The notes below the pieces were generated by a model that was not told where the DNA came from, did not search any database, and saw nothing but the letters and a program-made list of their open reading frames with translations. The position numbers were made by a program, and so were the translations under genes. Shown piece by piece: positions 36,347 to 43,898 of a stretch of DNA of 64,000 nt. Origin of the DNA: JBHHYU01 sp046757725 (GTDB lineage: Bacteria > Desulfobacterota > Binatia > UBA9968); contig JBHHYU010000001.1 in assembly GCA_046757725.1 (NCBI GenBank), forward strand, positions 1 through 64,000, read 5' to 3'. How positions within the stretch are numbered: position 1 is the stretch's first letter; each line of letters starts with the position of its first letter.

Positions 36347-36886
36347 TTTTATTTTCCGCTTAAACTGGCTTGATGTCAATGCGCCTCCACGGTTTTTTTC
36401 TTGGCTGAGAGCGTGGTGTAAAAAACGTTATCGGGCCTGTGAGCGGTTCTCGAATCTATGTTAAAAGGTGTGGGGACCTCATACCCACTGCACTTACCCC
36501 AAGGCGAAGGATACAACCACCTGTGAGATGAAATACAATATCTTTAAAAGCAGCGGAATCTTTCTGTGCCGAACCAAAGTTTGGTACGGGGGCCACCAAG
36601 GTGTTTAAAAAGTCAGGAAAAACAGCATCGAGTAATTGAGCCCAAGTTGTATACAAACCGGTGAGATTTCAATGCTGTGTGAAGCGCACGGTATAAGCGT
36701 TTCTATCACACGACGCTGACACGAAGAGAATTGCGTTTTTCCGTAAAATCAGGTCACTTCCACGCCACACTTGCGGCCGGACAACGGCGGAGGTCTCACC
36801 GTTGATTAAAAGATGGCAGTACTTTACAATGCCTTCTCCTGGGGCGTGAAGACAAAACTAGCCGTATGAATAAGCGTAGCGTGGAT
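36347..36886. other. Intergenic region, no gene recognised
   Basis: About 540 nt between the pump operon promoter and the end of jag. mnmE, often next to jag, is absent. A 66-codon minus-strand frame (36456-36656) has no ribosome site or known family. CTCACCGTTGATTAA at about 36796 resembles a terminus of the mobile elements, but has no partner end. Confidence 0.4.
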
Positions 36887-37660
36887 CTACTTCCGGCCCT
36901 TGGATTCCTGCCGACCCGAAAGAGGACCTTTCTCTTGCCCCCTTTTTTTTCGGTCTCCCTCAGGAATGATAAGCAGACGACGGTAAGCACCCGTGCCTAG
37001 GCTTCGGGTTGTTAGCCACGGGTCATCTTGGAGGGCAACATGAATTATCCGGCGGTCGGCCGCAGTTAAAGCATTTACGGTAACAGTCTTTCTTTGCCTC
37101 TTGGCCTTTTCTCCAAAACGCAAGGCCATGTCCTCCAGGTTTTTTCGTTTGCGCGCGCGATAATTTCCCGTATCAATAACCAACTGCGGCCCTTCTCTCC
37201 CTTGCCCTTCACCTGTAATGCGCATCACGAGGTATTGCAAGGCCTCAAGGGTTTGCCCTTTACGCCCAATTAGAAGGCTACCACAGTCTCCGTGAATATC
37301 CAGACTAACCTCCTCCGCTGTTTCTCCCGGCTTAACGTTGACGGTAGATGGAACACCCATAAGCCTGAGAATCTCTGCCAGGACCTCTCTTCCCTTTTGG
37401 CCCAACGCGGCTGCCTCCTCATCCGTTATCCGCTTCTCCTCGGGGAGTTGCTTCCCCACAGGTTCTTCATCCGCCAATAATGACCTTCTGAGAGATGCTC
37501 GGATGCGTGCCTTCTGGGACCCGAATCCCAAAATGCCCTTCCTTCCCTCGGTCAGGATATCCACAGTCACTTTATCACGCTCGACGCCTAACACCTTGAG
37601 AGCGTTGTCTATCGCTTTATCGATGGTTTCACTCTCGGTTTCCACAGATTCCATTTCCAT
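36887..37660 (-). CDS. jag: Jag/KhpB RNA-binding protein (Jag-N, KH and R3H domains)
   Basis: A 257-residue protein. Jag-N: IDNALKVLGVERDKVTVDILTEGRKGILGFGSQKA (about residues 17-52). KH domain: GSLLIGRKGQTLEALQYLVMRI. R3H: ADRRIIHVALQDDPWLTTRSLGTGAYRRLLIIPE. KhpB/Jag binds RNA and, with KhpA, affects division and translation in Gram-positives. It sits directly downstream of yidC, its usual place. The C-terminal tail is Lys/Arg-rich. Gap of 28 nt from yidC. Confidence 0.92.
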   Translation of the reverse strand: MEMESVETESETIDKAIDNALKVLGVERDKVTVDILTEGRKGILGFGSQKARIRASLRRSLLADEEPVGKQLPEEKRITDEEAAALGQKGREVLAEILRLMGVPSTVNVKPGETAEEVSLDIHGDCGSLLIGRKGQTLEALQYLVMRITGEGQGREGPQLVIDTGNYRARKRKNLEDMALRFGEKAKRQRKTVTVNALTAADRRIIHVALQDDPWLTTRSLGTGAYRRLLIIPEGDRKKRGQEKGPLSGRQESKGRK

Positions 37661-37688
37661 GGATCAAACACCTCCAGAAGAATCCGTC

Positions 37689-39314
37689 CTACTGCTCTTT
37701 CCGATTGATCAGATATTGTTGCGCAATACTGAGGATGTTATTCATCAGCCAGTAGATGGTCAAACCAGCCGGGAATGTGACGAACATGGCTGTAAAAATC
37801 ACCGGCATCATAAGCATCATACGCCTCTGGTTGGGGTCCCCGGCGCTGGGCGTCATCCATTGCTGGACGAACATGCTGACCCCCATAAGAATAACGAGGA
37901 TGGGAATGCCCACGTGATAACCGAAAAGGTTTAATGGTAAAGACTCCCAATCGGGGCGGGAGAGGTCTTGAATCCACATGAAAGGGGCATGGCGGAGCTC
38001 AATGGGCGTAAGCAGTGCTTTATAAAGACCGAGGAAGACCGGGAACTGAAATAGCATCGGTAGGCATCCCCCTAATGGATTGACCTTGTTGCGCCGATAG
38101 AGCTCCATGATCTCTTTATTCAATTTTTCTTTGTCGTCTTTGAACCTTTCCTTTATCCGCTCCATTTGAGGTTGCAGCTTCTGCATTCGTTTCATCGAGA
38201 CATAGCTCTTACGTGTCAAAGGTGCGGTGAGAAGCTTGATAATCAAGGTGAGAAGAATTATGTCGATACCATAGCTGCTTGTGAACTGATGGGAAAAACG
38301 CAGCACATAGAGGAACGGAATCGAGATAAAGGCAAACCAGCCGAAATTAATGGACTGATCCAATCCCTTGTCCATAGCCTTCAGGACATCCAGGTCCTTT
38401 GGGCCAATGAAGAGTATGTAGCGAGCTTTATCCGCAGCAATCTCTTCAGATTGGCTCTCGAGGGCCAGAAGCAAGGCGGGTCCTTTTTGTTTAACCGTAA
38501 CCTTCTTGCCTGGCCGGTTCTCGGGTAAGAGGGCAAAGAGAAAATAGGTATAACCAAACCCGGCCCAGGAAATAGGGCCATTTAGCTCTTTGCCCTCCTT
38601 AAGGGCTTTTGGAGCTTCGCGGTGTATTTCACTGTCAATGAGGGCTAGGAATCCCTCAAACGGTGCTCCCTTTGTGGACCCTTTGTCGTTTGCCTCGGAA
38701 GTCAACAGTAGGCTTGGAGGTTGTCCTTTAGTTCCTTCGGCGGAAACCTCCAGACCAATAGAGTAACCTGAACCGACAAATGTAAACTTCTTGGTGAGTG
38801 TCACTCCGAAGGGAGATCGGGCGTGAAACAGCAGAGTCCCTTTCGCATTTCCAGTAAGCCTTAGTGGACCCCCTTGAATTTTATACATCAGACCATTGTC
38901 ATTGAACGGCTTGGGACGCTGTATCTGTAAACCTAAGGGATAGGGTACCCCGGGTGCAGTAGAGATCATTTCAAAGGCGGGGCTCTCCCTGTCCACAGAG
39001 CGTCGGTAATGCTTAAGAATGAAACTCTTAAGGCGCCCCCCCCGATTGGTCAAGACCGCTATGTATTGGTCTGTCTCCACTTTGACCTCTTCTTCTAGCT
39101 GTTCCTGAAGAGTAGGGGCGGTCGCAAGTTCCTTGTCAGGTTCCCTGTACGGGGCAGGCTTCGGTTTCAATGGAGGCGCGACGGCCTTCTTAATTGTTTT
39201 TTGCTTCTCTCGCCTCGGTTGGGGAGCGGTACCGTAATGACGTCCCACCCACGCTTGGTAGACGATTAGAATCAGAAGAGAAAGAATGACGGCCATCAGT
39301 GTACGTTTTTCCAT
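37689..39314 (-). CDS. yidC: Membrane protein insertase YidC
   Basis: A 541-residue Gram-negative type YidC: an N-terminal transmembrane helix (LMAVILSLLILIVYQAW), a Pro/Lys-rich linker and a periplasmic beta domain (about residues 80-330), then the conserved five-helix core with KLLTAPLTRKSYVSMKRMQKLQP and NPLGGCLPMLFQFPVFLGLYKAL. The core hydrophilic-groove Arg is in TAPLTRKS. It inserts inner-membrane proteins with or without SecYEG. In order with rpmH-rnpA-yidD before and jag after. Confidence 0.95.
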   Translation of the reverse strand: MEKRTLMAVILSLLILIVYQAWVGRHYGTAPQPRREKQKTIKKAVAPPLKPKPAPYREPDKELATAPTLQEQLEEEVKVETDQYIAVLTNRGGRLKSFILKHYRRSVDRESPAFEMISTAPGVPYPLGLQIQRPKPFNDNGLMYKIQGGPLRLTGNAKGTLLFHARSPFGVTLTKKFTFVGSGYSIGLEVSAEGTKGQPPSLLLTSEANDKGSTKGAPFEGFLALIDSEIHREAPKALKEGKELNGPISWAGFGYTYFLFALLPENRPGKKVTVKQKGPALLLALESQSEEIAADKARYILFIGPKDLDVLKAMDKGLDQSINFGWFAFISIPFLYVLRFSHQFTSSYGIDIILLTLIIKLLTAPLTRKSYVSMKRMQKLQPQMERIKERFKDDKEKLNKEIMELYRRNKVNPLGGCLPMLFQFPVFLGLYKALLTPIELRHAPFMWIQDLSRPDWESLPLNLFGYHVGIPILVILMGVSMFVQQWMTPSAGDPNQRRMMLMMPVIFTAMFVTFPAGLTIYWLMNNILSIAQQYLINRKEQ

Positions 39315-39336
39315 AGATCAAAAGTCTTCTAATACC

Positions 39337-39711
39337 TTATTTTCGTAATGCGTGGAAAATGTGCCAAATTCGAGGTCTGCGGGAACCCCCTGACCAGAGC
39401 CGGGCTCGCCTAGTCTGTTGGATCAAAGGTAGGGAGCCAATCTTTCTTTTTGAGGGTAGGTCTATGGTGGAGAGGGGCTTTTCAATCGCCTGAGGAACCG
39501 GATCATAGCCCCCGGGATTCGCCGGGTGACATTGAATGATCCGATGGAAGCCGAGCTGTATTCCTCTCTTGATCCCGTGTTGTTCTATGGCCTCCAGGGC
39601 GTAAGCCGAGCAGCTAGGAAAAAAGCGGCAGGACCGGGGCAGGCAAGGAGACAAGAAGCGACGGTATCCTACAAGCGTGAAAATAATGACTCTCTGGCAC
39701 AACCCAACCAC
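39337..39711 (-). CDS. yidD: Membrane protein insertion efficiency factor YidD
   Basis: 124 residues from a GTG at 39711. The family core reads FTLVGYRRFLSPCLPRSCRFFPSCSAYALEAIEQHG and later HRIIQCHPANPGGYDPVP. YidD is a small, amphipathic, inner-membrane-associated protein that assists YidC insertion. I reject a longer frame starting at 39837: it would run deep into rnpA, and the added 42 residues are unlike YidD. With the GTG start the codon overlaps the rnpA TAG stop by one nt (TAGTG), and AAGG precedes it. About 50 extra residues after the core are unusual but of unknown value. Confidence 0.82.
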   Translation of the reverse strand: MVGLCQRVIIFTLVGYRRFLSPCLPRSCRFFPSCSAYALEAIEQHGIKRGIQLGFHRIIQCHPANPGGYDPVPQAIEKPLSTIDLPSKRKIGSLPLIQQTRRARLWSGGSRRPRIWHIFHALRK

Positions 39712-40070
39712 TAACCTTGCCGACTCCCTCGATTGGCCAAGACTTTCCTGAGTTCCCCTGTCAATTCCTCGAAGGAGAGCGCTCCTGACCCTTTTTTTGC
39801 GATTATCACGAAATCTCGTCGCGGAGACAACTCGCAACGATAGCGACGAAAGAACTCCCTCAAAAACCTCTTGAGACGGTTGCGAACAACGGCCCGCCCC
39901 ACCCTTGCGCTAACCGTGACTCCCAGTCGATTTTCTCCCTTGTCATTGGTTTTGCTGAGGACAACAAAATGCGAAGTATACGCCTTTTTCCCTCCTCGTG
40001 ACAGGTTCAAAAACTCAGAGCGGCGCGTAAGACGGGCTTGCTTTGCAAACCTTTCCCCGTCTACAGTCAA
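39711..40070 (-). CDS. rnpA: Ribonuclease P protein component RnpA
   Basis: A 119-residue basic protein. ARLTRRSEFLNLSRGGKKAYTSHFVV is the usual N-terminus and SARVGRAVVRNRLKRFLREFFRR is the RNR signature that contacts the RNA. It helps RNase P RNA mature tRNA 5' ends. The rpmH gene is 17 nt upstream, and yidD overlaps at the stop. The gene order rpmH-rnpA-yidD-yidC-jag is the classical one. Confidence 0.95.
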   Translation of the reverse strand: MTVDGERFAKQARLTRRSEFLNLSRGGKKAYTSHFVVLSKTNDKGENRLGVTVSARVGRAVVRNRLKRFLREFFRRYRCELSPRRDFVIIAKKGSGALSFEELTGELRKVLANRGSRQG

Positions 40071-40087
40071 TGGACCACCATTCTAGT

Positions 40088-40249
40088 CTAGGAGCGAGCT
40101 CGTTTCGGCGGCACTGTGACGGTCAACTTTTTACGACCCTTCGCTCGTCTCCGTCTAATGACATTGCGGCCCCCCGGTGTTTCCATCCTGGTGAGGAAAC
40201 CATGGGTCCTTTTTCGTTTTATATTACTTGGCTGATAAGTTCTTTTCAT
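40088..40249 (-). CDS. rpmH: 50S ribosomal protein L34
   Basis: A 53-codon gene. The product begins MKRTYQPSNIKRKRTHGF and continues LTRMETPGGRNVIRRRRAKG, the standard L34 sequence, then ends in KLTVTVPPKRARS. The C-terminal extension of seven or so residues past the usual RRRAKGRKKL end is slightly longer than many L34 proteins. AGGGGG lies about 13 nt upstream. It heads the rpmH-rnpA-yidD-yidC-jag operon. Confidence 0.96.
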   Translation of the reverse strand: MKRTYQPSNIKRKRTHGFLTRMETPGGRNVIRRRRAKGRKKLTVTVPPKRARS

Positions 40250-40276
40250 AAAAGCAAAATCGCCCCCTCACCTTGT

Positions 40277-40306
40277 ATTTCAACCACAGAGCGGTGCTCT
40301 TGTCAA
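40277..40306 (-). promoter_or_regulatory. Possible promoter of rpmH
   Basis: On the minus strand TTGACA (complement of 40301-40306) then, 18 nt on, TGAAAT (complement of 40277-40282), 27 nt before the rpmH ATG. The -35 hexamer is a perfect consensus; the -10 is weak. Confidence 0.45.
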
Positions 40307-40307
40307 T

Positions 40308-41315
40308 TTACAGAATTTCAGCCTTTAGAGACCGCTGCATCAGATGACGCGCGGCTTCTAACGGTTCCTTGCCTTCATGGAGAACAAGATACATCTGCTC
40401 TACGATAGGCATTTCTACCCCAAGCCGGAGAGCAAGGAGATGCACGGACCTAGTATTTCTTATTCCCTCTGCTACCATGTGCATCCCGTCCAGAACCTCG
40501 TCGATGTTTTTCCCCTGTGCGATCTGTAGGCCGACTTGACGGTTCCGGCTCAATTCTCCCGTACAGGTCAGAATCAAATCTCCCAAACCGGGCAATCCGG
40601 AAAGGGTAAGTGGATTTCCTCCCATCCTGACTGCTAGACGCGTCATCTCAGCGAGTCCACGAGTGATCAATCCTGCGCGAGCATTGTAACCTAAACCCAA
40701 CCCATCGGTGATACCCGCAGTAATGGCAATCACGTTTTTGACTACGCCGCCCATCTGTACCCCAATCACGTCCTTGGAAGTATAGACTCTAAGAGTCTCC
40801 GTGCTAAGGGTCTTCTGGATATCCTGCCCCACCTGCTCACAGGGAGCTGCCACGGTAATAGCGGCCGGCAAACCTTGTGCTACTTCGAAGGCAAAGGTCG
40901 GACCGGATAAAAAGGCGGTTCTCTCTTTCTGCGAATCACCAAAGATATCGCCCAGTACCTCCCCCATGGTCATCAAGCTTCCCTCTTCGATGCCCTTTGT
41001 TCCACACACTATGATAACGTGAGAGGCCAGGTAAGAAAGGGTCTTTTGTAAAACTTCGCGTACCCCATGAGACGGCACGGCGCAAAAGAGGAGTTCTTTG
41101 CCGGAAACGGCTTCTTTTAACGCACAGGTAACCTTAAGTGAGTGAGGGAGAGGGATACCAGGAAGATAGGAGGAATTTATCCCTTTCTCTTGAATCTGCC
41201 GACAGCACTCTGCTCCACGACACCAGAGAGTTACCTGGTGGCCCTTTTCACATAGCAGCTTGGCCAGGGCGGTTCCCCATCCCCCGGCTCCTATAACTGC
41301 TATTGCTTTTCCCAT
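40308..41315 (-). CDS. gpsA: Glycerol-3-phosphate dehydrogenase [NAD(P)+] GpsA
   Basis: A 335-residue GpsA. The NAD loop is VIGAGGWGTALAKLL; the catalytic Lys region is GGVVKNVIAITAGITDGLGLG and the substrate region GNPLTLSGLPGLGDLILTC. It reduces dihydroxyacetone phosphate to sn-glycerol 3-phosphate for phospholipid synthesis. It lies between gyrA and rpmH on the same strand, with 69 nt to gyrA. A sigma70-like promoter for rpmH begins just past its stop. Confidence 0.95.
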   Translation of the reverse strand: MGKAIAVIGAGGWGTALAKLLCEKGHQVTLWCRGAECCRQIQEKGINSSYLPGIPLPHSLKVTCALKEAVSGKELLFCAVPSHGVREVLQKTLSYLASHVIIVCGTKGIEEGSLMTMGEVLGDIFGDSQKERTAFLSGPTFAFEVAQGLPAAITVAAPCEQVGQDIQKTLSTETLRVYTSKDVIGVQMGGVVKNVIAITAGITDGLGLGYNARAGLITRGLAEMTRLAVRMGGNPLTLSGLPGLGDLILTCTGELSRNRQVGLQIAQGKNIDEVLDGMHMVAEGIRNTRSVHLLALRLGVEMPIVEQMYLVLHEGKEPLEAARHLMQRSLKAEIL

Positions 41316-41384
41316 GGTCTTTGTGATTGGCTAAGTCCCACTCGATATTTTTGTTGCTCATCAACCGATCGGTGACAGGCGCAT

Positions 41385-43826
41385 TTATTCCTCCTCTTCC
41401 TTTTCCGCCAATCGTGCCAAGGAAACCACTTTCTCCCCGTCTTCGAGGTCAATGAGACGGACTCCCTGCGTATTACGTCCAATAATCCGAATATCCTTGA
41501 CTCTCAAGCGAATAATCTTGCCCCTATTGGTTACCAGCATCAGTTGGTCATCTTCAGTCGCTTGCCGGACACCGACTACCGGCCCGGTCCTTTCGGTGGT
41601 TTTCATGGTAATGATTCCTTTACCGCCACGGGATTGAAGACGATACTCTTCCATGTCGGTGCGTTTGCCATAGCCGTTTTCCGCTACCGTTAGAATATTG
41701 GCGCTCGGGCTTAAGATCTCCATGCTTACCACTGCATCGCCCTGGTCCAGTCGCATCCCCACGACTCCGTGCGTCCCTCGCCCCGTAGCCCGAACCTGCC
41801 CCTCCTTGAAATGGACGGACTGGCCATTCAGGCTGGAGAGAATAATCTCCTGATTTCCATCCGTCAGACGAACACCGATCACCTCGTCTCCTGCCTCAAG
41901 TCCTATAGCACGCGTCCCGGCTGAGCGGGGATTGGCATGGGCCATAAGTTCGGTTTTCTTGATAGCCCCATGTTTCGTAGCGAAGATCACAAAACGCCCT
42001 GCCAGGAACTCACGGACAGAGAGAAAGGCAGAGACCTTTTCTCCGTCATCCAAGTGCAGGAGGTTGACGATGGGTTTTCCCCTGGCCGCTCTGCCCGCCT
42101 GGGGAAGTTCATGGACCTTGAGCCAGTAGACTTTGCCTGTCGTGGTAAAAAAGAGGATGTAAGAGTGAGTGGAAGCGACAAAGAGATATTCAACAAAATC
42201 CTCGTCCCGTGTTGTGGCCCCAATCTTCCCCTTTCCACCTCGCCGCTGTGCGCGGTAGAGTGTTACCGGATTACGCTTAATATATCCCTCGTGGGAGATG
42301 GTAACGACCATATCTTCTTCGACGATGAGATCCTCAATGGATATCTCTTCAGAGCGATTCTTGATCACGGTTCGTCTTGGGTCACCGTAGCGCTCCTTAA
42401 TCTCCTTCAGCTCTTGGACTATGAGTCCGTAGATTTCCTTCTCATCGGCGAGAATCCCGCGCAGTTTCACAATGAGTTGAGAAACCTCTTTGTGCTCCTG
42501 TAGGACCTTGTTACGCTCCAGTCCCGTCAACCTCTGCAATCGCATCTCCAAGATCGCTTGGGCCTGGGCCTCCGACAAACCGAGGCTCTCCATTAGCCCA
42601 TCTTTGGCCATTTTGGGGTCCTTGGAGCTGCGAATGAGGGCAATCACTGCGTCCAGATGGTCGAGGGCGATCCTCAACCCTTCGAGAATATGCAGGCGCG
42701 CCTCGGCTTTGCGTAGCTCATAGGCGGTACGGCGCGTGACGACCTCTTTACGATGGTCTAGAAATGCTTTAAGGGCCACCCTCAGGTTGAGAAGCTTGGG
42801 CCGGCCTTCCACGATGGCAAGCATATTGACACCGAAGGATTCCTGTAGGGAAGTATGCTTATAGAGCTGGTTGATCACCACCTCAGCCGCCGCATCCCGT
42901 TTGAGCTCGATGACGATACGCATCCCTTCCCGGTCGGATTCATCACGCAGATCACCTACACCATCAATTTTTTTTTCTTGAACCAGCCTGGCAATTTGCT
43001 CAATGAGGCGAACTTTGTTCACCAGATAGGGGATCTCACTAATAATAATTTGTTCTCTACCGGTACGTTTAACAGTTTCGGTGTACGCCTTACCCCTCAT
43101 TTGGATGATGCCACGGCCTTCTGCATAGGCCTGGCCGATGGTCTCTTTACCGTGGATAAAACCGCCCGTGGGAAAGTCGGGGCCAGGAATATATTTCATT
43201 AGTTCTTTGACAGAGATATCCGGCTTTTTCACCATGGCTGCCAATCCGTCTATCACTTCTCCCAGGTTATGCGGGGGGATATTAGTAGCCATTCCCACAG
43301 CAATACCGGAGGTGCCGTTGATTAATAAATTGGGTATGCGGGAAGGGAGGACGGTGGGCTCTTTCAGAGAATCATCATAGTTGGGAACAAAATCAACAGT
43401 TTCCTTTTCTATGTCTGCCAAGATCTCGCCGGACAGTTGCGTCATGCGGATCTCCGTGTACCTCATGGCGGCGGGCGGATCACCATCAACGGAGCCGAAG
43501 TTCCCCTGTCCATCCACAAGGGGGTGCCGCATGGAAAAATCTTGGGCCATACGTACGATGGTGTCGTAAGCCGCTACGTCACCATGTGGATGATATTTAC
43601 CTATGACGTCACCGACCACCCGGGCAGACTTTTTATAGGGGCTGTTCCAGACGTTTCCCATATCGTACATAGCATAAAGAACGCGCCGGTGAACCGGCTT
43701 TAATCCATCACGTACATCCGGGAGCGCCCGACCAATGATCACGCTCATTGCGTAGTCCATATAGGACTGACGCATCTCGTCTTCTATGTAAACTGGGACT
43801 TTTTGCTGTTTCAGCGTGGCTTCCAT
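41385..43826 (-). CDS. gyrA: DNA gyrase subunit A
   Basis: An 813-residue GyrA. The catalytic Tyr is in AAMRYTEIRM; breakage-reunion domain to about residue 500; six-bladed C-terminal domain with the gyrase box QRRGGKG (RAQRRGGKGKIG). The quinolone region reads HPHGDVAAYDTI, so the residue equal to E. coli Ser83 is Val (residue 84, GTA at 43575-43577), while the following acidic position is Asp as usual. It cuts and rejoins DNA with GyrB. 72 nt downstream of gyrB, so the pair is an operon. Confidence 0.97.
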   Translation of the reverse strand: MEATLKQQKVPVYIEDEMRQSYMDYAMSVIIGRALPDVRDGLKPVHRRVLYAMYDMGNVWNSPYKKSARVVGDVIGKYHPHGDVAAYDTIVRMAQDFSMRHPLVDGQGNFGSVDGDPPAAMRYTEIRMTQLSGEILADIEKETVDFVPNYDDSLKEPTVLPSRIPNLLINGTSGIAVGMATNIPPHNLGEVIDGLAAMVKKPDISVKELMKYIPGPDFPTGGFIHGKETIGQAYAEGRGIIQMRGKAYTETVKRTGREQIIISEIPYLVNKVRLIEQIARLVQEKKIDGVGDLRDESDREGMRIVIELKRDAAAEVVINQLYKHTSLQESFGVNMLAIVEGRPKLLNLRVALKAFLDHRKEVVTRRTAYELRKAEARLHILEGLRIALDHLDAVIALIRSSKDPKMAKDGLMESLGLSEAQAQAILEMRLQRLTGLERNKVLQEHKEVSQLIVKLRGILADEKEIYGLIVQELKEIKERYGDPRRTVIKNRSEEISIEDLIVEEDMVVTISHEGYIKRNPVTLYRAQRRGGKGKIGATTRDEDFVEYLFVASTHSYILFFTTTGKVYWLKVHELPQAGRAARGKPIVNLLHLDDGEKVSAFLSVREFLAGRFVIFATKHGAIKKTELMAHANPRSAGTRAIGLEAGDEVIGVRLTDGNQEIILSSLNGQSVHFKEGQVRATGRGTHGVVGMRLDQGDAVVSMEILSPSANILTVAENGYGKRTDMEEYRLQSRGGKGIITMKTTERTGPVVGVRQATEDDQLMLVTNRGKIIRLRVKDIRIIGRNTQGVRLIDLEDGEKVVSLARLAEKEEEE

Positions 43827-43898
43827 GAATCGTTAAATCCGTTCAACCCGCTCAGACTATTCTGAACGCGTTGAATTTTTTGAGCTTTTAATCTTAGG

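Noticed and set aside
36456..36656. 66-codon frame in the gap before jag
   Set aside because: No ribosome site and no family resemblance.
36791..36812. CTCACCGTTGATTAA resembling a mobile-element terminus
   Set aside because: No matching second end, no 9-bp duplication and no similarity of the interior to either copy.
39712..39837. Longer YidD frame beginning at 39837
   Set aside because: It would lie inside rnpA, and the added residues do not resemble YidD. The GTG overlapping the rnpA stop fits better.
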